Positions 37,401-46,917 of a stretch of 64,000 bases of DNA are shown in pieces. This DNA comes from a bacterium HR28 (GTDB lineage: Bacteria; Chloroflexota; Chloroflexia; Thermomicrobiales; Thermomicrobiaceae), in assembly GCA_002898255.1 (NCBI GenBank), contig BEIE01000002.1, positions 310,001-374,000 on the forward strand, given 5' to 3'. The notes beneath the pieces were generated by a model. That model did not search any database. It was not told the DNA's origin and saw only the letters and a program-made list of their open reading frames with translations. The translations under genes and the position numbers were made by a program. The number at the start of each line of letters is the position of its first letter. Position 1 is the first letter of the stretch.

Positions 37401-37630
37401 TCAGCTCCAAGCGGGGCACGATTGTCGCCAAGGCACTGGTGACGCCGCGACTGCGCCCGTTGACGATCAACGGGAAGACGGTGCATCAGATCGGGATGCC
37501 CTGGCACTGGGGCTTCATGGGGATCGCGGTCGGGGATGTAGTGAACGACCTGGGTGCCTGGGTGGCAGACCCCAACGTGCAGATCCACGAGATGAAGGCA
37601 CTCCTGGTCAACGTCGAGAAGGCGCAGTAG
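34445..37630 (+). CDS. fdhA: Selenocysteine-containing formate dehydrogenase, catalytic subunit (UGA at 35021 read as Sec)
   Basis: 1061 residues with one in-frame TGA (35021-35023) at residue 193; reading it as selenocysteine joins two frames that are otherwise separate open frames. The surrounding ENQARI-U-HSSTVPGLG matches the Sec position of FdnG/FdoG-type enzymes (V-U-H), and homology continues unbroken afterwards (NADLIVIMGSNMAENHPV). A Tat signal SRRQFLK (residues 6-12) directs it across the membrane. Cys54, Cys57, Cys61 and Cys89 bind the 4Fe-4S cluster before the bis-MGD Mo/W domain. It oxidises formate to CO2 with electrons passed to the FeS subunit. Start 34445 follows GGAGGAGGG. 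Confidence 0.95.
35021..35057 (+). promoter_or_regulatory. Bacterial SECIS element following the UGA codon
   Basis: Right after the TGA, GTCCCC (35036-35041) pairs with GGGGAC (35047-35052) around the loop GGTCT (35042-35046). The loop is the same GGUCU that SelB binds in E. coli fdhF, and the loop starts 18 bases after the UGA, as in that gene. Outer CC/GG pairs extend the stem with a small bulge. Confidence 0.9.
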
Positions 37631-37697
37631 TGGGGACTGGAGGAGACCCAGGGCGGCCAAGTCTGGTCGCCCTGGGAGTCTCTGGGGGAGATGAGCC

Positions 37698-38522
37698 ATG
37701 GCGGAACCGATGGGCTTCTTCACCGATACCTCAGTCTGTATTGGGTGTAAGGCCTGTGAGGTGGCGTGCAAAGCCTGGAACCAGCTCCCAGCCCGCAATG
37801 GCGGCAAGGTGCAGCTGAGTGGGATCTCGTACGACAACACGGTATCGCTGAGCGGCATCCAGTGGCGGCACGTCAAGTTCATCGAGGACTTTGCGCCAGA
37901 CCGCTCAACTGGGCGCTGGTTAATGATGAGCGATGTGTGTAAGCACTGTGTGCAGGCAGCCTGCCTGGAGGTCTGCCCAACGGGTGCGATTATTCGTACC
38001 GAGTTCGATACGGTGGTGATCCAGCAGGATGTCTGCAACGGTTGCCGGGCCTGCATCGCAGCGTGTCCCTTTGGGGTGATCGAGATCAATCCTGAGACGA
38101 ACACAGCGATGAAGTGCACGCTCTGCTATGACCGGCTGCAGGCAGGGATGGTTCCGGCTTGTGCCCAGGCCTGTCCGACACACTCGATTCAATTCGGCCC
38201 CATTTCGGAACTCCGGCAGCGGGCGCAGGAGCGGCTGGAGCAGTTGCACGCAGCTGGTGTTACACAAGCACGCCTGTATGGGCACGATGAGTCGATCCTG
38301 GGTGGGCTGAACGCCTTCTACCTGCTGCTCGATGAGCCGGAGAAGTATGGGTTGCCGTCCAATCCGCAACTGCCGTCGCGGAATCTGGCACCATCAGCAG
38401 CCTTGTCTGCAGCAGGCGCGGTAGCGCTAGGACTCTTGGGCCTGGTGGGTTTGCGCAAGCAGCGGATGGATCGGCTAGCCGCGGAGGAGCGTGGCCAGGG
38501 GGAGGGCAGCCATGCCGGATAG
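37698..38522 (+). CDS. fdhB: Formate dehydrogenase iron-sulfur subunit
   Basis: 274 residues. Four Cys groups are visible: CIGCKACEVACKAW, CKHCVQAACLEVCP, CNGCRACIAACPFG and CTLCYDRL with ACAQACP, making four 4Fe-4S clusters as in FdnH. A C-terminal membrane helix (about 234-253) anchors it. It carries electrons from FdhA to the membrane subunit. There is no Tat signal, so it would be carried across with FdhA. Its end overlaps the next gene by 11 bases. Confidence 0.95.
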   Translation: MAEPMGFFTDTSVCIGCKACEVACKAWNQLPARNGGKVQLSGISYDNTVSLSGIQWRHVKFIEDFAPDRSTGRWLMMSDVCKHCVQAACLEVCPTGAIIRTEFDTVVIQQDVCNGCRACIAACPFGVIEINPETNTAMKCTLCYDRLQAGMVPACAQACPTHSIQFGPISELRQRAQERLEQLHAAGVTQARLYGHDESILGGLNAFYLLLDEPEKYGLPSNPQLPSRNLAPSAALSAAGAVALGLLGLVGLRKQRMDRLAAEERGQGEGSHAG

Positions 38523-39396
38523 CTTCTTTACTCACTCGCCAGAGTGGCGCTGGTGGATCGTGTTCTACTTCTTCATTGGTGGGATTGCCGGTGGGGCGTT
38601 CGCGCTGTCGGCGCTCCTCCGGTTGTTTGGTCAACCGGGAGACCGCCCGATCTCGCGGCTTGGCTATTTCATTGCCTTCCCGGGCAGTATCATTAGCGGC
38701 CTTTTGCTCATCCTCGACCTGAAGCGACCGGAGCGCTTTTGGCATATGCTGATCCAGTCGGAGACGTTCCGGCCTGCGTTCAAATGGTGGTCACCGATCT
38801 CGGTGGGCTCGTGGGGGTTGCTTGCCTTTGGCTTCTTTTCCTTTCTGGCATTCGTCGGTGCACTTGCGGAGATTGGTTGGCTTCCGCGTGGGCTGAGCGG
38901 GCTCATTCAAGGCTCACTCGGAGCAGTCGTGAATGTCCTCGGAGGGGTTTCTGGCTTCTTCTTAGCGGGGTATACAGGGGTGTTGCTTTCCACGACAAAT
39001 CGCCCGCTGTGGAGCGATACGGTCTGGCTTGGGTTGCTCTTCCTTGTCTCAGGCTTTTCCACGGGTGCAGCACTCTTGCTCCTCTTGAGTTGGGGGAGAA
39101 ATACACCAACGATTCGGTGGTTGAAGGAACTCGACACTTGGACGCTGGTGCTGGAGCTGGTCGTCCTCGTCATTCTCCTGGCCTCAGTCGGGACGGCCGT
39201 TCTGCGCCCGGTGCTATTCAATGCCTGGGGCGTACTGTTGCTGGTCGGAGTGGTATTGGTCGGTATTCTGGTTCCGATCCTTCTCCACTTCCGGCCAGTC
39301 CTGGGTCGACTCACCGTGCCAAGTGCAGCGGTCTTGGTGCTCGTTGGGGGCTTTATCCTGCGGGTAGTGATGCTGCTCTCATCGGAGGCAGTGTGA
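38512..39396 (+). CDS. NrfD/PsrC-like membrane subunit
   Basis: 294 residues with about eight membrane helices. The start WWIVFYFFIGGIAGGAFALSALLRL is typical of NrfD-family quinone-interacting subunits. ATG 38512 follows GGGGGAGGGC within the end of fdhB. NrfD subunits lack heme and pass electrons from FeS subunits to quinone, so this enzyme uses NrfD in place of the cytochrome b subunit FdnI. Confidence 0.9.
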   Translation: MPDSFFTHSPEWRWWIVFYFFIGGIAGGAFALSALLRLFGQPGDRPISRLGYFIAFPGSIISGLLLILDLKRPERFWHMLIQSETFRPAFKWWSPISVGSWGLLAFGFFSFLAFVGALAEIGWLPRGLSGLIQGSLGAVVNVLGGVSGFFLAGYTGVLLSTTNRPLWSDTVWLGLLFLVSGFSTGAALLLLLSWGRNTPTIRWLKELDTWTLVLELVVLVILLASVGTAVLRPVLFNAWGVLLLVGVVLVGILVPILLHFRPVLGRLTVPSAAVLVLVGGFILRVVMLLSSEAV

Positions 39397-39418
39397 GGTG
39401 GGACAGGGTAGCAGGTTG

Positions 39419-39637
39419 ATGCGGAAGCTGCAAAAGGTTGCTCTCCCCGTGGCACTGGTGCTTCTTCTTGTGGCATGTAGTCCCGAGGCCACGCGAACCA
39501 GGGGAAGTGGTCGAGGGGCTGATATTGGCAACCGTGCGACGGAGGTACAGCTCCATCCGGGCGGACCGAAGATTATCTATTTCAACACGCCCAAGGAAGG
39601 TGAGGCAAGCGAGCTCGCTGGGATGCCGGTTGAATGA
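39419..39637 (+). CDS. Small lipoprotein in the formate dehydrogenase operon
   Basis: 72 residues. A signal helix ends in the lipobox LLVAC with Cys20. The mature part is short and polar (GRGADIGNRATEVQLHPG). No family is recognised. It starts 22 bases after the NrfD gene and its stop overlaps the fdhE start by four bases, so it is translated as part of the operon. A role in anchoring or assembling the exported enzyme is possible but unproven. Confidence 0.75.
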   Translation: MRKLQKVALPVALVLLLVACSPEATRTRGSGRGADIGNRATEVQLHPGGPKIIYFNTPKEGEASELAGMPVE

Positions 39638-40506
39638 GTGCGGTTGTAGATCGCCTCGAGGCGCTGGCGGAGCGGGATGAAGTCCTGGCACCGCTGGCAC
39701 GCCTCTATGCCTGTGTCTTACGGCTGGCTTCTGCGCCAGAGAGTCAGCTGTTCGTCCAACTCCTTCGGGCGCAGGCACCGCAGCCGAGCGCCAGCGTCCC
39801 GTTGCTCCATGAGCAAACGCTTGCGGTCGATGTGGGACAGCTAGCACGGCTGCTGCAGGAGATGAGTCGTGTATTGGTTCACCATGGCCTGCCAGCAAGT
39901 GGGGAGCTGGCCGAAGCTATTACGAGTGGCCGACTAGTGGCTCTCGAACTGATTCGGGCAGGTGTCCAGGCTCATACGGAGTCGCTGGAGCAGCTCGCCC
40001 TGAACACGAGCCTCCCGGATCCGCTCGTGCGGGTGATGGCCCATATGACGGCAATGGCTGTGCTCTCGGTTCTGGGCCGATCTATTGAGACGACCGCACT
40101 CGAGGGCTGGTGGGCTGGCTATTGCCCGGTCTGTGCAGCCTGGCCGACAGTAGCCGAGTTTCGTGGCCTCGAGCGTGACCGGTGGCTCCGGTGTGGGCGA
40201 TGTGGGACAGGCTGGCGCTATCCACACCAACAATGCCCGTTCTGCGGGAATAGCGATCACCGGACGCTTCGCTACTTCGCGGAAGAAGGAAAGCAGGACT
40301 CACAGCGGGTCGAAGTGTGCGAGCAGTGTCGCGGCTATGTAAAGACCTTTGCGACACTCGGGCCGTGGAGCCACGGCGAGGTGTTGCTGCAAGATCTGGT
40401 AACGGTTGAGTTCGATCTCGCAGCGCAGGAACGCGAGTACCGGCGACCGGAAGGGCTGGGATTTCCACTCGCCGTTCAGATCGTGGCCCGCGAGCTCGCG
40501 GCGTAA
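39634..40506 (+). CDS. fdhE: Formate dehydrogenase accessory protein FdhE
   Basis: 290 residues. Four Cys pairs, CPVC, CGRC, CPFC and CEQC, form the rubredoxin-like metal sites of FdhE. GWWAGYCPVCAAWPTVAEF is the diagnostic segment. FdhE is a cytoplasmic factor needed to mature Tat-exported formate dehydrogenases. It is coupled to the lipoprotein gene by an ATGA overlap. Confidence 0.94.
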   Translation: MSAVVDRLEALAERDEVLAPLARLYACVLRLASAPESQLFVQLLRAQAPQPSASVPLLHEQTLAVDVGQLARLLQEMSRVLVHHGLPASGELAEAITSGRLVALELIRAGVQAHTESLEQLALNTSLPDPLVRVMAHMTAMAVLSVLGRSIETTALEGWWAGYCPVCAAWPTVAEFRGLERDRWLRCGRCGTGWRYPHQQCPFCGNSDHRTLRYFAEEGKQDSQRVEVCEQCRGYVKTFATLGPWSHGEVLLQDLVTVEFDLAAQEREYRRPEGLGFPLAVQIVARELAA

Positions 40507-40720
40507 GAGCGGGTGTCGGGATGAACCATGGTGTGCGACACGCAGAACGCAGTTCTCGACATAAGCCATCGCATTGACGCAGGAAGCTGACGGTTACTCT
40601 CCTGGCGGTGCGCGTGCGCACGCGAGATTGAGCGGACGGGCGACAAGTCGGCACTATGTTCGCGTGTACAGCACCGTTGTGGTGAATATCCCTGGAGAGT
40701 GCCGGGAAAGGAAGGCCACG

Positions 40721-41077
40721 ATGCAGCAAGCGTTTGACCCGGCGCAGTTGGTGCGACCAGCAGTCTTTTGCCGGGCCTTGCTCGCCGCTATGGAGGCGAG
40801 CGAGGGTCGGCGTCAGCGACGCAAGCGAGACCAAACACCGGACGCGCTCGGGCAGGAGCTCAAGCGCTGGGTGCTGGAGCAGGCAATTGCTGCAGACCCG
40901 GAGCCGGAGGCGTTTGAGGGGTGGCTGCTGCAGCTCGTGCTGGAGACTCCGGGGAGCGGGGGATTGCGGGCAATGTGCCAAGAGGTGCTGATGGAATATC
41001 GCCTGGCACAGTACGATCCTGACTTTCGTGCCTGGTTGGCCGTTGGAGCTCCGAGCGCTGACAAACCGCGGCGGTAA
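40721..41077 (+). CDS. Unknown 118-residue protein after fdhE
   Basis: The ATG at 40721 follows GGAAAGGAAGG. The protein is helical, cytoplasmic and charged, with TPDALGQELKRWVLEQAIAA and MCQEVLMEYRLAQYDPDF as possible landmarks. No family recognised. It is 214 bases after fdhE on the same strand, so it may belong to the operon or stand alone. Confidence 0.65.
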   Translation: MQQAFDPAQLVRPAVFCRALLAAMEASEGRRQRRKRDQTPDALGQELKRWVLEQAIAADPEPEAFEGWLLQLVLETPGSGGLRAMCQEVLMEYRLAQYDPDFRAWLAVGAPSADKPRR

Positions 41078-41390
41078 TCTCCGAACCGTGCTGCCCACGA
41101 CCAAGGAGTGGCTGTCCCTTCGTTGCCTCCACAAATGTGAGACCGGCACTGATACTGTGACGCACAAGTACGGTATCTGCTGGCTACGGTGGGAACTCAT
41201 GGGCGTTTCCCGTACCTGCACTCAAAAGACGGAAAGAGGAAACCTTGCACTCGTTCACTTGTTACGAGTCCGAAGGGCGTGAGCCAAAGATTCCCCTGCC
41301 GTGCACTTGTGTCTTTCACCGGAGCAGTCAGGATACCCCGCTCTCTAACAGGGGGCGGGGCGCCAAGACAATTGCTAAGTTGGGCGTTTG
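41078..41390. other. Convergent intergenic region with a GC hairpin
   Basis: CCCCGC (41336-41341) can pair with GCGGGG (41355-41360) about 50 bases past the permease stop on the minus strand. No T-run follows on that strand. No gene-like frame was seen. Confidence 0.45.
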
Positions 41391-42740
41391 TCACAACAAC
41401 AGGAGGCCAGCCACGACGCTCACTGCTGCCACGACGACTGCCATCAAGGCAGGCACCCGCCAGTCGCGCAGCGCAGCACCATAGATCAGGAGGCTGGGCA
41501 AACTCACCGCGGGGAGCGCGAGCAGGAGCGCGGCAGCTAGACCCGTTAGTCCCTGCTGGATCAGGGACGCTGCGATGCCAAGCTCTGTCCAGGTCGGGAC
41601 CATCAAGAGAACACCCACAAGCACTGCAAAGAGGACCGTCGCGGGGGTATTACCACCTCCAAGGGCAGTCAGGATTGGTACAGCCCACCCAACGACTGTC
41701 GCGGCGATGAGCAGCATGGGTACTGCAATCCGCCCGATGATCCACGCCATCGCAAGCCAGGCGGAAACCAACTCAGACGGCGTTTCGATCCGGCGCTGCT
41801 GCACATATCGTTCGAACGAAAATAAGTGCATCAAACTTTCGAGCCAACGCAGTCCGCGGTAGCCCGTCTCCCCAACAACAACTGGTGGACGACGCCCCAC
41901 GGCAACGGTGACAAGCCAGGTACCAAAAACGGCCAGAAGGACCCCGCCGCCGATCCGTAGGAGTGCAAAGTCTGTTGGTAGCAACGTTGCAGCCAAGAAC
42001 AGTGTGGTCACGTTGAGCAGCGGTGCTGCGACGACAAAGGCGAGTGAGGCATTGAGCGACGCACCACCCCGGTAGAGGCTCGCTCCGATTGGCCCAGCAC
42101 AGCAGGAGCAGAAGGGGAAGGCGAGCGCGCTGACGCTCCCAGCGAAATGGGCTCGAAGTCCGGTAAGACTGAGCAACCGCTTGAGTTTCTGGCTTGTGCA
42201 AAGCAACACAACAAACAGTGCACCAAGCAGGATACCCAATATGGTTGCATGCCAGACGACAAGGAGAAAATTGATCGCTTCGCCGAATGGGCGAAGCCAA
42301 CTCGGTAACGCGTCGACAGCAAAGGTCTTGGCGATACCAGCCTGGCCAGCGGCAGCAACGCGCTCGGCCTGGACAATACGGTAGACGAAAAGATCGATAA
42401 TGAGTGCGCTCATCAAAAGTACTGCCAACACAGTGCGGGCACGGCGGAGCTCGGTCACTGTGAGACCTGTCTCCGCAGCGCGCAGCAGACGGAAGGTAAG
42501 CCAACTAACGAGGAGTGCGAGCACTAGGACCCCAAAGTGCCATGGCGTATAGTAGAGGAACGCCGATGGTGAACCGAGTTTCTGATACGATGTCGGGTCG
42601 AGGAGGAATGCCCGGCGCATATCAACAACGGTTGCGAGAATCAGCAGGACGCTTCCAAAGAAGGCTGCCAGCGCGAGGCCGAATTCCATCAGCGAACGTT
42701 GGACGACGGCAGATGGCTGCCGCGGAAACGCTCCACTCAT
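41391..42740 (-). CDS. ArsP/DUF318-type permease
   Basis: 449 residues from the ATG at 42740, after GGAGGAAG. It is strongly hydrophobic, with eight or more helices. FPFCSCCAGPIGASLYRGG and ASLAFVVAAPLLNVT are the ArsP_1 permease signature; the usual CSCG is CSCC here. Characterised ArsP exports trivalent organoarsenicals, but related members act on other solutes. No arsR or arsenic gene is nearby, so the substrate is open. Confidence 0.88.
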   Translation of the reverse strand: MSGAFPRQPSAVVQRSLMEFGLALAAFFGSVLLILATVVDMRRAFLLDPTSYQKLGSPSAFLYYTPWHFGVLVLALLVSWLTFRLLRAAETGLTVTELRRARTVLAVLLMSALIIDLFVYRIVQAERVAAAGQAGIAKTFAVDALPSWLRPFGEAINFLLVVWHATILGILLGALFVVLLCTSQKLKRLLSLTGLRAHFAGSVSALAFPFCSCCAGPIGASLYRGGASLNASLAFVVAAPLLNVTTLFLAATLLPTDFALLRIGGGVLLAVFGTWLVTVAVGRRPPVVVGETGYRGLRWLESLMHLFSFERYVQQRRIETPSELVSAWLAMAWIIGRIAVPMLLIAATVVGWAVPILTALGGGNTPATVLFAVLVGVLLMVPTWTELGIAASLIQQGLTGLAAALLLALPAVSLPSLLIYGAALRDWRVPALMAVVVAAVSVVAGLLLL

Positions 42741-43373
42741 CGAGATCTTCCTCCGATACTTGAGCAACAAAGGCTCTTGACGCCTGCTGAAACAGGCCAG
42801 CCAGCACTCGGACGTGGCAGCGGCTGACGCTTCGTCACGCCCTGGATGCAGAGTCGAGTTCTTTCAGCAGCGACCGCACCGGCCGCCAGCGGAGGATCAG
42901 GGGCCACGGGGGACACTTGGCCCGGCGTCCTGAACGAGGAGCCGAGAGACGTCCAGAGGGTGGCTCATCAGCCGTCGGGCACACACGACCATGACTGCAC
43001 GCCTTTTGGACAAACTCCTTTGCGAACTGTACTCGGGTTGAGCCAGAGTGCCAATCTGGTCGTCTGGATGGCCACTCATCACCCGGTGACCCTCTCTGGA
43101 GGGAATGCCTTCTCTACGCTTGTTGTGGATTGGGCCCTGGTGGATGGGCACTACAGCGGTGGTCTCCAAGGTGAGTCAGGGAGTAGAGACAAGACAGCGC
43201 TTGCGCCTTGCCTGGCGAACACACCACAAGGCTGGGGCTGGAAAGCGAGCTTGGACAGAGCGTGCTGCGAACTGTGCGGCCTTGTCGCTGGCCGTTGCGC
43301 GACGGTGGTTGTCCTGGAATCGGGTGGGTAAATGCACGAGAAGCAAACGCGTCGCGACAACGTATCACTTCAA
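42741..43373. other. Intergenic region, nothing recognised
   Basis: About 630 bases between minus-strand genes. Overlapping frames have no family features. No promoter of the permease could be placed with confidence. Confidence 0.4.
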
Positions 43374-43907
43374 TCACGAGCGGCCGGGGTACTGGACAAC
43401 TCCCTGACGAACCTGTGCGAAGACGGTGAGCTGGTGCGGCTGCAGGCGCGTGGGTGAGAGGATATGCCAGACTGAGATACCACGCGCAGCGAGCGCATCG
43501 GCGATAAGGCTCCGGTGACAGCGCCACGGCACCGCTTCGGCACAGAGCAGAGCGAGTGGCCCCTCGCGTATCGCCACCTGGAGAAGTTCCTCGAGCGCAG
43601 CAGTAAAGACAGGAGTCTGCATGTAATCGGCGAAGCCACGGAAGCCGGCGTTGACCCAGCCTGTATTGGGCGAATCAGGCCGCGGTCGGCGCCGACCGCC
43701 GAGAGCGGGGCAGTGCCGATAACTCATGCCGTGCTCTGGCAACTGCTGGGCAAGGAGTTCACGGTTGAACTGCGGATTCCGGCGTGAGTGCGGGAACCGC
43801 CGCACGTCCACCAAACAGCGAATCCCATACGCGCGGAGCAGAGCCAGAAATTCCTCCAAGGAGCGATTGGAGTGGCCAATGGTGAAGATCTGGACGTTCG
43901 ACATCAT
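43374..43907 (-). CDS. DUF488 family protein
   Basis: 177 residues from the first of two ATGs at 43907. FTIGHSNRSLEEFLALL, DVRRFPHSRRNPQFN and LLCAEAVPWRCHRSLIADAL are the three conserved blocks of DUF488. The function of the family is not established. The ribosome site is weak; the second ATG, at 43904, is equally possible. It appears to be a single gene. Confidence 0.92.
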   Translation of the reverse strand: MMSNVQIFTIGHSNRSLEEFLALLRAYGIRCLVDVRRFPHSRRNPQFNRELLAQQLPEHGMSYRHCPALGGRRRPRPDSPNTGWVNAGFRGFADYMQTPVFTAALEELLQVAIREGPLALLCAEAVPWRCHRSLIADALAARGISVWHILSPTRLQPHQLTVFAQVRQGVVQYPGRS

Positions 43908-44128
43908 GCTCAGTCTTGCATCGAGGATGAATCGGCTGCCTGCACTCGACGGATGGCGAAGAACCCTCGGCCGCGTGAGAATCCCGAGAGTCATCACCGG
44001 CCCTACTGTACCACCTGTGGATCAGCTCCAGCCCGGCGAGGTCTCGTGGTGCATACAGACGTAGCACAGGATCCGAAGGGTGAGCAGATCTCGCCTGCAC
44101 CACGGGAGTCGTTTCCGGCGCTTTGCCC

Positions 44129-44620
44129 TCACCGTGACGGTTTGCCGGTCTGCTGCAACCGCCGAGCAGCATCCTCCACTGCCGCAAGGATACGGAGGTA
44201 CGAGCCGCAGCGGCAGAGATTACCGGCGAGGTAAGCCGCGGCCTCCTCAGGGGTAGGGGTGGGATTTTCCGTGAGCAATGCTACGACACTCAAGATCATC
44301 CCTGGCGTACAGTAGCTGCACTGAAAAGCCTGCTGCGCGAGGAACGCTTCCTGAACGGGATGGAGCGCGCCGTTCGGGCCAACCAGTCCTTCCAGCGTCG
44401 TCACCTGGGCGTCATCTGCGAGACTCGTAAGCAGCAGGCAGCTAGAAACAGGACGTCCGTCAACAAGCACAGTGCACGCACCGCAGATGCCGATACCGCA
44501 GGTTTCCCGCACGCTGGTTAGCCCAAGGCGGTCACGCAAGGTTTCGAGAAGGGTCTCGTCGCAGAGGACCGAAAGTTCGTGGTACTCACCATTGACGGCT
44601 AGGCGAACGACCTGTCCCAT
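44129..44620 (-). CDS. Molybdenum hydroxylase, 2Fe-2S subunit
   Basis: 163 residues. CGIGICGACTVLVDG with a later Cys binds the plant-type 2Fe-2S cluster, and CSYCTPG with NLCRCGSY binds the second. This is the small subunit of the xanthine dehydrogenase/CODH superfamily. Its ATG overlaps the stop of the large-subunit gene by one base. It carries electrons from the Mo site to the FAD subunit encoded at 50436-51335. It is the last gene of the island. Confidence 0.95.
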   Translation of the reverse strand: MGQVVRLAVNGEYHELSVLCDETLLETLRDRLGLTSVRETCGIGICGACTVLVDGRPVSSCLLLTSLADDAQVTTLEGLVGPNGALHPVQEAFLAQQAFQCSYCTPGMILSVVALLTENPTPTPEEAAAYLAGNLCRCGSYLRILAAVEDAARRLQQTGKPSR

Positions 44621-46917
44621 CAGGATGCCTCCCGCCGAGTGGCGCGCAGGGCACGTAACACACGTTCGGGAGTCAGCGGTAATTCAGTGAGGCAAGCGCC
44701 GATGGCCCGCGCGACGGCGTTGCCGATGGCCGCGGGGACGGGCGGCAGAGCGGTTTCACCAAGCCCATGCACCTCGGCTCCGGGACACTCCAAGAGGTCG
44801 TGTGAGAGTGTTGCCGGAAGATCGAGAAACGAGGGGATGAGATAGTCCGAGAGATTCGTCGTGAGCGGCTGTCCCTCGTCGTAGACGAGCTCCTCGAAGA
44901 GCGCGCTACCGAGTCCCATGATCATACTGCCTTCGTTTTGCAATGCTGCCGTGAGTTGATTGACCACGCGGCCAGCATAGACTGCAGCATGAAGTCGCAG
45001 AATGCGTACTTGCCCTGTCTCTGGATCAACCTCGACTTCGGCACCTGCCGCTCCTTGATGCCAGTGTGAGGAAGCAATGCCGTGTCCCGTTTCGGGATCG
45101 AGTCCACCTTCGTTCTTAAAGACGGCGTGTTCTTGCAGTTCGTCGCTTCCCGTCGCAGTGACGAGTTCACCCCAGCTCACACAGCGCTCCGGCACACCGC
45201 GGACACAAACCGCTCCAGGGAGAAGCTCGAGGTCCTCCGGCGCGACCTCAAGACGCTCTGCTGCGAGCTCGCGAAGGCGCCGAGCGAGCTGCTCTGCGGC
45301 TTGGCAGACTGCGTTGCCCATCATGTAAGTTGAGCGACTTGAGGTGGTGCGGTTATCGAATGGAGTGCGATCAGTATCCGGATCGACGACACGGACAGTC
45401 GTGTAGGGTATTTTGAGTGGCTCCGCCGCGAGCTGTGCCAGCACGGTACGGGCACCTTGGCCGAGTTCGACAGTCGAGGAATAGACCGTGACACGTCCGG
45501 CGCGGTCAACACCGACACGAGCCTCCGAGCGGCTCGGTGTTGTCATCCCTTTCATCACGACAGCAAGCCCTTTGGCCCGGAGGCAACCCTCGGGCGATCG
45601 CTCGCGGGAACCTTGTTCCCAGTGGAGTGCGCGAGCGACCGCCTCTAGGCATTCGCGGAAGTGAACATCGTGTAGCGTCTCGCCGGTCGCGAACTGCTCA
45701 CCATCATGAAGGAGATTGCGTAGGCGAAACTCGAGTGGATCGAGCCCGAGCGCGTCAGCAGCGATGTCCATCATGCGCTCTGAGGCCCAGACAACCTCAG
45801 TCACGGCGTAGCCGCGGAAGGCACCGGCAGGCGGGAGATTGGTATAGACGCAGTAGGAGTCCACCGCCACATGTGGGATGCGATACGGGCCCACACTGCC
45901 GAAGCCGCCTTTGCGTGCGACGTCCGGGCCGCAATCAGCATAGGCTCCGGTACTCCAGTACGCCTGCACCCGCTTGGCCGTGATGCGACCGTCACGTGTA
46001 AGGCCAAGGCGGATCGTGACGACCGTCGCGTGGCGAGTGAGCGTTACGAACTCCTCGTAGCGATCGAGCACAAGCTTGACAGGACGACCAGTTAGGTAGG
46101 CAAGGACTGCCACCTGGGGCTCAATGCGCGGGAAGACCTTGCAGCCGAAGGAGCCTCCCATTGGGGGTACAATCACGCGTACCTGTTCTGGGGCAAGCCC
46201 GAAGAGTTGGGCAAGGATCTGACGGGTGTTAAAGGGCGTCTGGGTGCCGCTGATGACCACCAGACGTCCATCTTCCCAGTAGGCGAGTGCAGCATGCGGC
46301 TCCATTGCCACGTGCTGCGCAGCCGGCACGCGGAACGTCTCTTCGAGCACGAGGTCGGCCTCGGCGAAACCACGCTCAACGTCACCAGTGTAGAGCCGGA
46401 AATGGTTACAGCAGTTGGTCCCGAAGATCGGTCGCAGACCGAAGTAAACGGCATGGCCGCGATGCGGCTCTTCGGGGCGGAGCTCGTGGATCAGCGGCGC
46501 GTCTGGTCGCAGCGCCTCAATCGGGTCGAAGACTGCAGGCAGCGGATCGTACTCGACGACGACCCGGGCAGCGGCCTCGCGAGCCGCACGCGCGTTCTCC
46601 GCAGCGACGAGTGCAACCATGTCGCCGACGTAACGGACGCGCTCGTGCGCGAGCACGGGTTGGTCTTCGATCTGGGGACCGTAGACAGGGCGCAAGTTCG
46701 GGATGCGAGCGAGGTCAGCAGCAGTCACAACGGCGACGACGCCCGGCACCGTCCAGGCTCCACTCGTATCGACGCGGCGGAGACGGCCGTGCGGTATGGT
46801 ACTCCGCACGACCGCAGCGTGCAGCATCCCAGGAACGCTCACGTCCTGGCTCAAGCAGATGCGAGCGGTCACGCGCTCCCGTGCATCGATCATGCCGAAC
46901 GTTGTGCGACCGCTCAC
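44620..46917 (-). CDS. Molybdenum hydroxylase, molybdopterin subunit
   Basis: 765 residues from a GTG at 46917, after GGGAGGAGATAGG. The active-site loop reads GAFRGYAVTE (Gly365-Ala366-Phe367-Arg368-Gly369), as in xanthine or aldehyde oxidising enzymes. The form I CO dehydrogenase loop AYRCSFR is absent. The catalytic Glu is in GLGETALPP (Glu721). MGGSFGCK is the first Mo-cofactor motif. It should hydroxylate an aromatic, heterocyclic or aldehyde carbon using water. Automatic naming as CO dehydrogenase would be misleading. The substrate is unknown. Confidence 0.93.
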   Translation of the reverse strand: MSGRTTFGMIDARERVTARICLSQDVSVPGMLHAAVVRSTIPHGRLRRVDTSGAWTVPGVVAVVTAADLARIPNLRPVYGPQIEDQPVLAHERVRYVGDMVALVAAENARAAREAAARVVVEYDPLPAVFDPIEALRPDAPLIHELRPEEPHRGHAVYFGLRPIFGTNCCNHFRLYTGDVERGFAEADLVLEETFRVPAAQHVAMEPHAALAYWEDGRLVVISGTQTPFNTRQILAQLFGLAPEQVRVIVPPMGGSFGCKVFPRIEPQVAVLAYLTGRPVKLVLDRYEEFVTLTRHATVVTIRLGLTRDGRITAKRVQAYWSTGAYADCGPDVARKGGFGSVGPYRIPHVAVDSYCVYTNLPPAGAFRGYAVTEVVWASERMMDIAADALGLDPLEFRLRNLLHDGEQFATGETLHDVHFRECLEAVARALHWEQGSRERSPEGCLRAKGLAVVMKGMTTPSRSEARVGVDRAGRVTVYSSTVELGQGARTVLAQLAAEPLKIPYTTVRVVDPDTDRTPFDNRTTSSRSTYMMGNAVCQAAEQLARRLRELAAERLEVAPEDLELLPGAVCVRGVPERCVSWGELVTATGSDELQEHAVFKNEGGLDPETGHGIASSHWHQGAAGAEVEVDPETGQVRILRLHAAVYAGRVVNQLTAALQNEGSMIMGLGSALFEELVYDEGQPLTTNLSDYLIPSFLDLPATLSHDLLECPGAEVHGLGETALPPVPAAIGNAVARAIGACLTELPLTPERVLRALRATRREAS

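Noticed and set aside
42846-43331. A 161-codon plus-strand frame between the permease and DUF488 genes
   Set aside because: No ribosome site, no family features, and competing frames of similar length exist on the other strand.
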